DNA of 10,580 nucleotides from Phycisphaerae bacterium. Lineage in GTDB: Bacteria; Planctomycetota; Phycisphaerae; Phycisphaerales; SM1A02. Shown one piece after another: positions 1-8,626 of the stretch (position 1 is its first letter; each line of letters starts with the position of its first letter). The notes beneath the pieces are model-generated. The model did no database searches. It saw nothing but the letters and a program-made list of their open reading frames with translations, and was not told where the DNA came from. Made by a program: the position numbers and the translations under genes. The stretch is from the NCBI GenBank assembly GCA_016873355.1, contig VGXK01000040.1, positions 1-10,580 of the forward strand. The letters run 5' to 3'.

Positions 1-78
1 GGCTGCGTCATGCTGCTGGCGCTGCTGCTGGCGGACATGCTCTACGCGGTCGCCGATCCGCGGGTGACCTATGCCTGA
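1..78 (+). CDS. C-terminal end of an Opp/Dpp-type ABC transporter permease (DppB/OppB-like), partial
   Basis: Only the last 25 codons are inside the window, read in frame from base 1 to the TGA at 76-78. They encode a hydrophobic segment (VMLLALLLADMLYAVADPRV) followed by TYA and the stop. A final membrane helix followed by an acidic residue, a tyrosine and a D-P-R-(V/I)-x-Y ending is typical of the first permease of peptide/nickel ABC importers. In that family this subunit pairs with a DppC-type partner to form the membrane channel. The next gene is exactly such a partner and overlaps this one by 8 bp (71-78), which supports the call. The assignment rests on a short tail plus context. The substrate cannot be told. 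Confidence 0.75.
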   Translation, partial: GCVMLLALLLADMLYAVADPRVTYA

Positions 79-1831
79 GCGCGCGAAGGGGAATGCGAGT
101 GCGGGCGCGGGCGCCAATCCGGCCGCGAATCCGGGCGCGCGAGCGAGCTCGGCGGCGAGCGCGGCCGGAGCGCAGGACACCCCGCCGGTCGAGGCGATCT
201 CCGGCATCGAGGCGATGCGCGGCGTGGGCGTGCAGCGGGCGCGCGGCTTCTGGGCGGACGCGTGGTCGCGCGTGCTCGGCACGCGCACGGCGGACTTCGC
301 GCTCCTGTGGGTGGCGTTCGTGGCGGTGCTTGCGGTGGTGGCGCCGCTCATCGCGAACGCGCAGCCGCTCTGGCTCGAGCATCTCCAGCCGCCGGCGCGC
401 GGCGAGTCGTCCTACTCGCCGCTCTGGCGCAGCCTGAACGCCACGGATCTGCTCTTGCTCGCGGGCGCGCCGATCGTGGTGCTCGTCATGTGGCTGCCGT
501 TGCGCACGCCGCGTTCGACGCGGCTCGGCGCGATCATCGTGCTCTCGATCTGCGCCGTGCTCGCCGCCGCGTGCGCCCAGTTCGCATTGAGCTGGGTCGA
601 CTCGCCCATGCGCGGCGACGCCGTCAAGGAATTTCGCGCGTTCCTGGCCGAGTGGTTTCCCGGGCGCTGGGGGCAGGTGCTGCTCGCGTTCGCGGTGGCG
701 CTTCCGGTCGGCGTCGCCGCGTCGCTGGCGCCCTTCGTGGGCGGCTGGTGGCGGCGCGGCGTGCTCGTGACGCTCGTGCTGGCGGCGGTGGCCACGGCGT
801 GCGGCTGGCGCACCTTCCTTGCTCCCACCGACTACGACGCGATGATCGCCGCCGAGGCGCGCGGCGAGATCCGCACGGTGTCCACGCTCATTCCGTGGTC
901 GCCGGACCGGGCGCGGAGCGAACTCATCATCGTGCCGCCCATGCGAACGGTCGCGGAGGCGTTCGACGAGAAGATCCGACGGCTTGGAGAAGCGAGCGAT
1001 CGCGCGAAGGCGGCCGCCGAGCGCGCAAGCGCAAGCGGCCGGCGCTTCGATCTCATGCGCGCCGAGGACGACGAGCGCCAGGCCACGCGCCAGCGCTCGC
1101 AGCTCGAGGCCGAGCTCGCGAAGCTCAAGGAGACGGACTTCGCGTCGAGGCGATTCATCCTCGGCACCGACTCGAACGGCGTCGACGTGCTTTCGCAATT
1201 GATCTGGGCGTGCCGACTGAGCCTGAGCGTGGGATTCGTCTCGACCGGAATCGCGCTGCTCATCGGCGTCACGCTCGGCGCGCTCATGGGCTACTTCGGC
1301 GGCTGGGTGGATCTGCTGCTCTTCCGCGTCGTCGAGATCTTCATGGCCATGCCGGTGCTCTTCCTGCTCATCGTGGCGGCGGGCGTGCTGCCGCGCAACA
1401 CCTACGTGATGATGGCGATCATCGGCTGCGTGAGCTGGACGGGTGCGGCGCGCTTCACGCGCGCGGAGTTCCTCAAGCTGCGCGGCCAGGATTTCGTGCA
1501 GAGCTGCCGCGCGGTGGGATTGCCGCTGCCGTCGATCCTCTTCAAGCACATGCTGCCGAACGGCGTGACGCCCGTGCTCGTCGACGCGAGCTTCGCGATC
1601 GCCGCGGCGATCCTCGCCGAGGCGACGCTGTCGTTCCTCGGTCTCGGGCCGGACAACCAGGCAAGCTGGGGCAAGCTGCTCTCGAGCGCGATGGGCTCGA
1701 CCGGGACCTTCCTCTGGTGGCTCGCCATCTTCCCCGGCTTCGTCATCTTCCTTTCGGTGCTGAGCTACAACGTGATCGGCGGCGCCCTGCGAGACGCGAT
1801 CGATCCCAAGCTGCGAAAGGCGGCGCACTGA
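71..1831 (+). CDS. Opp/Dpp-type ABC transporter permease (DppC/OppC/YejE-like) with enlarged N-terminal half
   Basis: 586 aa, second membrane subunit of a peptide-class ABC importer. The C-terminal half is a standard DppC core. It has the LGTDSNGVDVLSQL motif at residues 364-377 (family form GTDxxGRD, here with V for R), helices at about 383-410, 414-440, 444-460, 503-525 and 548-572, and the cytoplasmic EAA loop that contacts the ATPase (about 466-497, with RAVGLP at 480-485 and HMLPN at 493-497). The N-terminal half is unusual. After an Ala/Gly-rich tail (1-40) and a first helix (about 76-96) come about four more hydrophobic segments (about 126-144, 152-173, 202-224, 230-246) and a charged likely coiled coil (about 296-355) before the GTD motif. 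Typical DppC proteins are about 300 aa. The start at 71 gives the 8-bp overlap with the previous gene; Met49 (215) is an alternative. The ATPase gene begins one base after the stop. Confidence 0.9.
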   Translation: MPERAKGNASAGAGANPAANPGARASSAASAAGAQDTPPVEAISGIEAMRGVGVQRARGFWADAWSRVLGTRTADFALLWVAFVAVLAVVAPLIANAQPLWLEHLQPPARGESSYSPLWRSLNATDLLLLAGAPIVVLVMWLPLRTPRSTRLGAIIVLSICAVLAAACAQFALSWVDSPMRGDAVKEFRAFLAEWFPGRWGQVLLAFAVALPVGVAASLAPFVGGWWRRGVLVTLVLAAVATACGWRTFLAPTDYDAMIAAEARGEIRTVSTLIPWSPDRARSELIIVPPMRTVAEAFDEKIRRLGEASDRAKAAAERASASGRRFDLMRAEDDERQATRQRSQLEAELAKLKETDFASRRFILGTDSNGVDVLSQLIWACRLSLSVGFVSTGIALLIGVTLGALMGYFGGWVDLLLFRVVEIFMAMPVLFLLIVAAGVLPRNTYVMMAIIGCVSWTGAARFTRAEFLKLRGQDFVQSCRAVGLPLPSILFKHMLPNGVTPVLVDASFAIAAAILAEATLSFLGLGPDNQASWGKLLSSAMGSTGTFLWWLAIFPGFVIFLSVLSYNVIGGALRDAIDPKLRKAAH

Positions 1832-1832
1832 G

Positions 1833-3007
<1,175 letters not shown>

Positions 3008-3011
<4 letters not shown>

Positions 3012-3454
3012 GCGCCGCGCCCCGCATCCGCTGGCGACGCCTCTCGCCGCGCGCGATCCTTCCCGCGTATCAGAGCGAACATGCGGCGGGCATGGATCTG
3101 CACGCGGCGATCGAGCAATCCATGACGCTCGCGCCCGGCGCCATTCATCTCGTGCCGTGCGGCTTCTCGATGGCGCTGCCTCCCGGCTTCGAGGCACAGG
3201 TGCGCCCGCGCAGCGGTCTCGCGGTGAAGCACGGCATCGGCATGCCGAACACGCCGGGCACGATCGACGCCGACTATCGCGGCGAAGTGAAGGTGCCGCT
3301 CATCAATCTCGGGCCCAACGCGTTCACGATCGAGCCCGGCATGCGAATCGCGCAGATGGTCATCGCGCGCGTCGAGCGCGCGTCGATCGAGGAGTGCGAT
3401 TCGCTCGACGAGACGACGCGCGGCGCCGGCGGCTTCGGCAGCACCGGTCACTGA
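3008..3454 (+). CDS. dut: Deoxyuridine 5'-triphosphate nucleotidohydrolase (dUTPase)
   Basis: 148 aa, the normal size for trimeric dUTPases. The enzyme hydrolyses dUTP to dUMP and pyrophosphate in the cytoplasm, which keeps uracil out of DNA and supplies the precursor for dTMP. All five family motifs are seen in order: motif 1 AGMDLHAA (27-34), motif 2 PRSGLA (67-72), motif 3 NTPGTIDADYRGEV (81-94) with the likely catalytic Asp87, motif 4 GMRIAQMVI (111-119), and motif 5 RGAGGFGSTG (138-147), which closes over the nucleotide phosphates. The ATG at 3008 is chosen because it forms an ATGA overlap with the upstream ATPase stop and gives the standard N-terminus. The frame is open further upstream, to 2900, but that would add non-homologous sequence inside the ATPase gene. 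No Shine-Dalgarno sequence is evident, so translational coupling is likely. Confidence 0.97.
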
Positions 3455-3610
3455 CGGGCGCCGCTGTCGACGCACAAGGGGGTGCGACGATGAGGCTCGG
3501 CCCGCCCACGCGAGCGGGCTGCCTGGCCCGACGCGATGCACCGTTGCGGATGCGATGCGAACACGGCCGCCAACGCGAACTTCGCAAGGGGCTTCGCGTA
3601 TGCTCGCGGA
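3455..3610. other. Intergenic region between dut and the aminotransferase gene, with an inverted repeat
   Basis: This 156-bp gap is the only real break in the + strand run. It holds an inverted repeat with arms 3498-3505 and 3514-3521: an 8-bp stem with one G-U pair and an 8-base loop. No T-run follows, so intrinsic termination is doubtful. A second small palindrome, GCGAACTTCGC, lies at 3575-3585. A -10-like TATGCT (3599-3604) sits six bases before the ATG at 3611. No small gene or RNA gene is convincing here. Confidence 0.5.
3599..3604 (+). promoter_or_regulatory. Candidate -10 element of the aminotransferase-deacetylase operon
   Basis: TATGCT fits the TAnnnT form of a housekeeping -10 box. 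Its distance to the ATG (six bases between box and A of ATG) would place the transcript start at or next to the start codon, giving a leaderless mRNA. No good -35 hexamer is seen at 16-18 bp upstream (CGAACT or GAACTT), and no convincing Shine-Dalgarno precedes the ATG. The sequence match is direct; promoter function is inferred. Confidence 0.3.
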
Positions 3611-4825
3611 ATGGCCAACGCACCGACCGCCGTTTCGTCGTCTGCACCCGCAACCATCGCCGTTCCGCTGCTCGATCTGAAGGCGCAGTACGCCACGATC
3701 CGCTCGGAAATCGAGCCGGTGGTGAAGGACGTCATCGAGAGCCAGTACTTCATCGGCGGCCCGCAGATCGAGGCGCTCGAGAAGGAAGTCGCCGAGTACA
3801 GCAGGGCGAAGCACGCGATCGGATGCGCAAACGGAAGCGACGCGATCGTGCTGGCGCTCCAGGCGCTCGGCATCGGTCCCGGGGATGAAGTGGTGATTCC
3901 CACCTACACCTTCTTCGCGACCGCGGGAAGCGTGAGCCGACTCGGAGCGAAGCCCGTCTTCGCCGACATCGATCCCGTCACCTACAACCTCTGCCCCGAG
4001 TCGCTGCGCCGAGCGATCGGCCGCTGCCGCAAGCTGCGCGCCCTCATTCCGGTGCACCTCTTCGGCCAGGCCGCGGATCTCGACTCGATCCTCGCGATCG
4101 CTTCGGAGCAGCGCGTGCCCGTGATCGAGGACGCGGCGCAGGCGATCGGCAGCGAAGACACGGGCGGGCGTCGCATCGGCTCGCGCGGAGCGATCGTCAC
4201 CTTCAGCTTCTTCCCGAGCAAGAATCTCGGCGGCTTCGGCGACGGCGGCATGGTGACCACGAACGACTCGTCGCTCGCCGAACGGCTGCGTCGACTGCGC
4301 AATCACGGCATGGAGCCTCGCTACTACCACGACGAGATCGGCATGAACTCGCGCCTGGACGCGCTCCAGGCGGCGGTGCTGCGCGTAAAGCTGCGGCATC
4401 TCGACGCATGGACGCAGGCGCGGCAGTCGAACGCGGCGTGGTACGACCGTGCGCTCGGCGAGAGCGGCGCCAAGTCGAGCCGCGAGCCCGTCGACTCGGG
4501 CGGACTTGCGATCCGCACGCCGCAGCCGGCGCCGCACGGCGCGCGGCACATCTACAACCAGTACGTGGTGCGCGTGCCGCAGAAGATCCGCGACAAGGTG
4601 CGCGAGGAGCTCACCGCGCGGAAGATCGGCACCGAGATCTACTACCCGCTTCCGCTGCACCTTCAGAAGTGCTTCGCGTTCATCGGCGACGGTCCCGGAT
4701 CGCATCCGCACTCCGAGCGCGCGGCGAAGGAGACGATCGCGCTGCCGATCTACGGCGAGCTCACCGAGGCGCAGCGCCGGCATGTGGTCGACTCGCTCGT
4801 CGACGCGGTGAAGCGGCTTGCCTAG
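3611..4825 (+). CDS. DegT/DnrJ/EryC1/StrS-family PLP-dependent sugar aminotransferase
   Basis: 404 aa, usual family length. Enzymes of this family move an amino group, normally from glutamate, to a keto-sugar nucleotide (UDP- or dTDP-linked) in the cytoplasm during synthesis of surface polysaccharide or glycoconjugate sugars. Family landmarks are the N-terminal VPLLDLKAQY (18-27), ANGSDAI for cofactor phosphate binding (73-79), PTYTFFATA (97-105), VIEDAAQAIG (171-180) with Asp174 facing the PLP ring, and FFPSKNLGGFGDGG (200-213) with Lys204 as the Schiff-base lysine. The C-terminal part has YYPLPLHLQKCF (344-355) and ALPIYGELT (377-385). A short loop at about 284-312 before HIYNQYVVRV looks longer than usual. 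The ATG at 3611 is preferred over an in-frame ATG at 3536 because the extra 25 residues are not family-like. The gene overlaps the deacetylase gene by 8 bp. The exact sugar substrate is not determined. Confidence 0.92.
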   Translation: MANAPTAVSSSAPATIAVPLLDLKAQYATIRSEIEPVVKDVIESQYFIGGPQIEALEKEVAEYSRAKHAIGCANGSDAIVLALQALGIGPGDEVVIPTYTFFATAGSVSRLGAKPVFADIDPVTYNLCPESLRRAIGRCRKLRALIPVHLFGQAADLDSILAIASEQRVPVIEDAAQAIGSEDTGGRRIGSRGAIVTFSFFPSKNLGGFGDGGMVTTNDSSLAERLRRLRNHGMEPRYYHDEIGMNSRLDALQAAVLRVKLRHLDAWTQARQSNAAWYDRALGESGAKSSREPVDSGGLAIRTPQPAPHGARHIYNQYVVRVPQKIRDKVREELTARKIGTEIYYPLPLHLQKCFAFIGDGPGSHPHSERAAKETIALPIYGELTEAQRRHVVDSLVDAVKRLA

Positions 4826-5642
4826 ACGACGCGGCGCGGGAAAGGAACGACGAAGCCGCGTCTCGCAGGGGCGGCATCGAAGCGCGGTCGGCCGGCCCGC
4901 GAGCGCGTCGCCGCGCAGGTCGCCGCGGCCGCTTCGCGTGCTCGTGATTGCGCCGCATCCGGACGACGCGGAGCTCGCGATGGGCGGCACGATCGCCAAG
5001 ATGGCGTCGCTCGGCCATCGCGTGCACGTGGTCGATCTGACGAACGGGGAGCCGACGCCGTTCGGAACGCCCGAGCGCCGCGCGGAGGAGTCGGCGCGTG
5101 CGGCCGAGATCCTGGGCATCACGCGATCGTGCCTCGGGTTGACGAATCGCGAGCTCGTGCACGATCTCGCGTCGCGCCACCGGGTGGCGGCGGAGATCCG
5201 GCGCGAGCGTCCGGACATGCTCTTCGTGCCGTACTTCGAGGATGCGCATCCCGATCATCGCGCGGCGACGCTCATCGCCGAGGACGCGCGCTTCGACGCG
5301 AAGCTGACGAAGTCCCGCATTCCGGGGGAACCGCACTGGACGCCGCGGCTCTTCCACTACTTCGCCACGCACCTGAAGATCGTGCCGCAGCCGTCGTTCC
5401 TGATCGACACGAGCGGGTTCGATTCGATTCGCCGCCGCGCCGTGCTCGCCTATCGAAGCCAGTTCGTCGATCACCGCGCGAATCGCCGCGTGGTCGAGTG
5501 GCTCGACACCGCGGCGAAGTTCTTCGGAAGCAGGATCGGCGCGGAGACGGCGGAGCCGTTCTACAGCCGCGAGTGCGTGGGAATCGACGATCTCGCGTCG
5601 ATCGCGGCACGGCCGGACACGGGCTCACTTGGCGGGGGTTGA
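4818..5642 (+). CDS. PIG-L/LmbE-family zinc N-deacetylase (BshB1-like)
   Basis: 274 aa. Members of this family remove the acetyl group from N-acetylglucosamine-type groups on small glycosides or lipids. The metal site is visible as HPDD at 47-50 (His47 and Asp50 as ligands, Asp49 as likely base) and HPDH at 144-147 (His147 as ligand). The sequence around them (MGGTIAKM, DLTNGEPTPFGTPERRAEE, YFEDAHPDHRAA, AYRSQF) resembles BshB1, the deacetylase of bacillithiol synthesis. No bshA or bshC is in the window, so that pathway is not shown; an amino-sugar role with the adjacent aminotransferase fits equally well. A stop at 4809-4811 limits the frame, leaving TTG at 4818 as the only start ahead of the first beta strand. 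GTG codons at 4938 and 4944 fall inside that strand. This start gives an Arg-rich leader of about 37 residues. The 3' end overlaps the convergent gene by 18 bp. Confidence 0.88.
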   Translation: MPRRRGAGKERRSRVSQGRHRSAVGRPASASPRRSPRPLRVLVIAPHPDDAELAMGGTIAKMASLGHRVHVVDLTNGEPTPFGTPERRAEESARAAEILGITRSCLGLTNRELVHDLASRHRVAAEIRRERPDMLFVPYFEDAHPDHRAATLIAEDARFDAKLTKSRIPGEPHWTPRLFHYFATHLKIVPQPSFLIDTSGFDSIRRRAVLAYRSQFVDHRANRRVVEWLDTAAKFFGSRIGAETAEPFYSRECVGIDDLASIAARPDTGSLGGG

Positions 5643-7835
5643 AGGCGGCGCGGGCGCCGTCGTCGCGATCTCGCGCTCGAGATCTCGCCGCAGATCCGTG
5701 GCGAGTTCCCGCAGGAACTCGTGGATCCGATCGGCTCGCTCGCGATCACGATCGCCGAGCGCGAAGAGGTACTCGCGCGAGTAGCGGGCGAGCGTGAAGA
5801 GATCGTCGGCGCGGCGGGACATGAGCGCCGCCGAACGCGGCCGCAGGCACGCGCGGCCGATGGCGCCCGAGAGCCCGTCCGGCAGCCCCGCGAGCGGCTC
5901 GGCCAGCACCCGCAGAAGCTGCGCCCGCAATCGCCAGATCGGCGCTTCCCGAGCCTGCACGCTCAGCGCCTCGCGAAGCGCCGAATCGTCGTTCCGCGCC
6001 AGCGCCTCGACCGCAAGCGCCACGCGAGCGTCCATGGCGTCGGTCGAACCCGGCACGCCGCCGAGATCGTCCCATCCGCCCCAGCGTCCGATGAGGCGCG
6101 GATTCGCGCGCGAACGCGAGAGGGCCGCCGCATCCTCGACGAGCGCGAAGAGTTCGAGCATCGGTCCGATCGCCGCGATCGCCTTGTCGCCGTCGCCCGC
6201 CGACCACGCCGCGGCCCACGCGGCCCGGCGCGAGTCGAGCGCTGCGAGCAGTTCGGGCACGCGTCCCGCCGCAAGCTCGATCACCACCGCGTCGCCCTGG
6301 CGAAGCGCCTTCTCCGCCGCAAGCTCGCGCACCTGATTCCACTGCGACACGAACGCCTCGGCCTGAGGCAGGATCGTCTCGCCGCGCCCGGCGTCGCCGA
6401 TCGACTTGAGCGTCGCGATCCACTTCGCCTCGAGCGGCCTGGCGGAGCCGGGCATGCGGGCCTCGATCTCGCCGAGCGCGCGATCGATGCCGTCGAGCGC
6501 CGCGATCGCGCGGATGCGCCGGCGCTGGCTCTCGAGCAGGCTGGCGCAGGCGGGATCCGTGGGATGCGCATCGGGCGCCGCCAGCGATTCGACCTGGCGA
6601 AGCACCGGCTCCTCGCTCTTGAGCGCTTCGCGCGAGAGCTCCCGACGCAGCGTCCGCAGGGAGCGCCGCACGTCCGCTTCGTCGCGCCGGCGCACCTCCG
6701 CCATCGTGGCGAGCAATGGGGAAATCATGTCGAGCCGCTCGATGCGGCTCGTGGTCTCGCGCTCGTCGGGCGCGGCCGACGCGAGCGCCGTGATCGCCTT
6801 GAGCGGACGCGCCGGATCGATCGGACCGCGCGGACTCTTCGAGATCGGCCGCACGAGCGCCTCGGTGGCGTCGATCGCGCGGGCGACGGCGGCGAGGTGT
6901 TCGAGCGCGAGCCTCGCCGCGTCCCGCCCGTCCGCGCTCTCGCTCGAGGCCACGGCCCTGGCGAGCCGCGCCTGGAGTTCCGTGCGTCTCGACTCCGGCA
7001 TCCACTTCGCCTTCGAGATCGACGCCGCGATCGACGGCGCCTCGAGCAGCGGCTCGCAGATCGGCCCGAGTTCCGCGTCGAGATCGGACCATTGTTCCGC
7101 AGCCTCGGCGGCCGCCGCGATTCGCTCGAGCGACCCCGCGACCTCGGGAGGGATCGATTCGGCGCGAGCCGCATGACGCAGCCGCGCCGACCAGGGCGTC
7201 GATTCCGCGCTCGACGCCGCTCCGCCGATCACGGGCCAGGGATTCCGCACGCGCGGAAGCCCCGCTCCCTCGAGCACGCCGTTCGCATTCGCAAGCGCCC
7301 GCTCGAGCGCGCCGGCGAGCTCGGCGGTCGGCGTGGCGCGAAGCACCGCGGGCGCGGCGACGAACCGATCGAGACCCTCGCGCGCTCGATCGAACGCGCG
7401 GCCCTGCGACGGAATGCGATCGATCGCGCGATCGAACTCGCCCCGCGCATCCGCCAGCCGGAACCCCGCCTCGACGAGATCGTTCCGCGGCTGTCCGGGT
7501 TCCGCGCCGCGCACGAGCATTTCGTGCGCCACGCGCCGCCACGCGATCGACGCCTCGATCTTCCACGCAAGATCGCCGGCCGAGCGTGCCCGCGCGGTGA
7601 GCGGTTCCACTTCCTGCGCCAGCGCCACGGCCAGCGCCGACGCGGCGTTTCGCTCCGGCAGCGCGGGCGCCGGCGGCGCGGGATCGAGGTTCAATCGCTG
7701 GGCGTGGCCCGCCGTCGTCGCGACGCCGACGACGATCGCCGAGATCCACGGCGCGAGTCCCGCGAGCGCGTCGGCGCATCGACCGCGCTGCGTTCGCGTT
7801 CCTGCCGCGCTTCGCGTGCCGCTCGCGGCGATCAT
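5625..7835 (-). CDS. Exported Ala-rich helical protein of unknown function
   Basis: 736 aa; I do not recognise a domain. The N-terminus looks like a signal peptide: Arg-containing n-region (1-19), hydrophobic stretch (about 23-43) and a possible cleavage site after GHA at 43-45. A Pro-rich linker follows (DPAPPAPALP, 51-60). The rest is rich in Ala, Glu, Arg and Leu, with many short segments spaced like helix bundles or solenoid repeats and no obvious catalytic motif. It ends in a Pro/Thr tail (TTAPAPPSTPAK). The ATG at 7835 is chosen because it overlaps the truA stop as ATGA, which predicts translational coupling; the open frame upstream of it lies inside truA and is not protein-like. It is coding rather than a shadow, as it has a credible signal peptide, natural junctions at both ends and no better frame over 2.2 kb. 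The location is probably periplasmic or membrane-tethered. Confidence 0.78.
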   Translation of the reverse strand: MIAASGTRSAAGTRTQRGRCADALAGLAPWISAIVVGVATTAGHAQRLNLDPAPPAPALPERNAASALAVALAQEVEPLTARARSAGDLAWKIEASIAWRRVAHEMLVRGAEPGQPRNDLVEAGFRLADARGEFDRAIDRIPSQGRAFDRAREGLDRFVAAPAVLRATPTAELAGALERALANANGVLEGAGLPRVRNPWPVIGGAASSAESTPWSARLRHAARAESIPPEVAGSLERIAAAAEAAEQWSDLDAELGPICEPLLEAPSIAASISKAKWMPESRRTELQARLARAVASSESADGRDAARLALEHLAAVARAIDATEALVRPISKSPRGPIDPARPLKAITALASAAPDERETTSRIERLDMISPLLATMAEVRRRDEADVRRSLRTLRRELSREALKSEEPVLRQVESLAAPDAHPTDPACASLLESQRRRIRAIAALDGIDRALGEIEARMPGSARPLEAKWIATLKSIGDAGRGETILPQAEAFVSQWNQVRELAAEKALRQGDAVVIELAAGRVPELLAALDSRRAAWAAAWSAGDGDKAIAAIGPMLELFALVEDAAALSRSRANPRLIGRWGGWDDLGGVPGSTDAMDARVALAVEALARNDDSALREALSVQAREAPIWRLRAQLLRVLAEPLAGLPDGLSGAIGRACLRPRSAALMSRRADDLFTLARYSREYLFALGDRDRERADRIHEFLRELATDLRRDLEREIATTAPAPPSTPAK

Positions 7836-8620
7836 GCCTCGCACCGCCACTTCGGATCGAGATGGATCCACTCCAGGCACAGGCCGTGCGCCGGAAGCGT
7901 CGGCCCGGCGCGGCGCCGATCCATCGAATCGAGGATCGCCGTGACCTCCGTCGCCGGAATCCTGCCGCGCCCGACTTCCACGATCGTGCCCGCGATGATT
8001 CGCACCATGTTGTAGAGGAAGCCGGGGCCGGCGACGTCGATCGCGAGATCGTGCGCATCGATCGCGCGCACGCGGCAGGTGTGGATGGTGCGCACGGTCG
8101 TCTCGCGGCCGTGGTCGGCGCTCGTCATCGCGAGAAAGTCTCGCGTGCCTTCGAACGCGCCCGCGGCGCGCTGCATGGCCGCCGGATCGAGGCGATGGAA
8201 GGTGAACCAGACCCACCGACGATCGAAGAGCGGCTGCGCCACGCCCTGACCGACGCCGTGCCGGATGCGGTATCGATAGCCCTTGCTGGCGCAATGCACC
8301 GACGGATCGAACTCCGCCGGCGCCGCGTGCGCCGACAGAACCTGCACATCCTCGGGAAGCCGCGACGAAATCGCCGCGGCCAAGCGGTCGACCGGAATCC
8401 GAGTCTCCGTATCGAACGCGGCGATCTGCATCTTCGCGTGCACGCCCGAGTCGGTGCGGCTGGCGCCCTGCACGCGAGTCGGGGCGCCCACGGCGGTCGA
8501 AACCGCCTCCTCCACCACGCCCTGCACCGTCCGCAACGGAGAAGCGCCCGGCGGTTCCTGCCGCTGCCAGCCGTGGAAGTCCGTGCCGTCGTAGGCCAGG
8601 TGCAGTCGGAATCGCGGCAT
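7832..8620 (-). CDS. truA: tRNA pseudouridine(38-40) synthase TruA
   Basis: 262 aa, typical for TruA. The enzyme converts uridines at positions 38-40 of the tRNA anticodon arm to pseudouridine. The sequence shows the N-terminal LAYDGTDFHGWQRQ (8-21), the catalytic loop GASRTDSGVHA (52-62) with nucleophile Asp57, KGYRYRI (113-119), FEGTRDF (156-162), GFLYNMVRIIAGTIVEVG (200-217) and AGPTLPAHGLCLEWI (238-252), in the normal order. The ATG at 8620 gives the standard MPRFRLHLAYDG start. The frame stays open upstream through the divergent gene, but that is not TruA sequence. A GATAAT hexamer lies six bases before the ATG and no Shine-Dalgarno is seen. The stop overlaps the start of the downstream unknown gene as ATGA. 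Confidence 0.97.
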   Translation of the reverse strand: MPRFRLHLAYDGTDFHGWQRQEPPGASPLRTVQGVVEEAVSTAVGAPTRVQGASRTDSGVHAKMQIAAFDTETRIPVDRLAAAISSRLPEDVQVLSAHAAPAEFDPSVHCASKGYRYRIRHGVGQGVAQPLFDRRWVWFTFHRLDPAAMQRAAGAFEGTRDFLAMTSADHGRETTVRTIHTCRVRAIDAHDLAIDVAGPGFLYNMVRIIAGTIVEVGRGRIPATEVTAILDSMDRRRAGPTLPAHGLCLEWIHLDPKWRCEA

Positions 8621-8626
8621 CGACGC

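Noticed and set aside
3498..3521. GC-rich inverted repeat after dut as an intrinsic terminator
   Set aside because: The stem is good but no T-run follows, so it is only noted inside the intergenic entry.
3536..3610. Earlier ATG for the aminotransferase
   Set aside because: The extra 25 residues, beginning MHRCGCDANT, are not family-like, and the Ala-rich start at 3611 already precedes the conserved DLKAQY region by about 20 residues.
5644..5661. GC-rich hairpin just after the deacetylase stop as a terminator
   Set aside because: It has no T-run and lies inside the coding end of the convergent gene, where GGCG/CGCC words are common by composition.
7388..7433. Cluster of four GATC sites in 46 bp, and frequent CGATCG words across the window
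   Set aside because: It lies inside a coding region rich in Arg, Ile, Asp and Glu codons that produce GATC/CGATCG by themselves. No spacing or origin-like context was seen, and no counts over the genome are available.
5721..8058. Very long open frames on both strands (about 764 and 770 codons) over the unknown exported protein
   Set aside because: Both are Arg-rich low-complexity translations without a signal peptide or natural boundaries. The 5625-7835 minus frame has a signal peptide, the ATGA junction with truA and a balanced composition.
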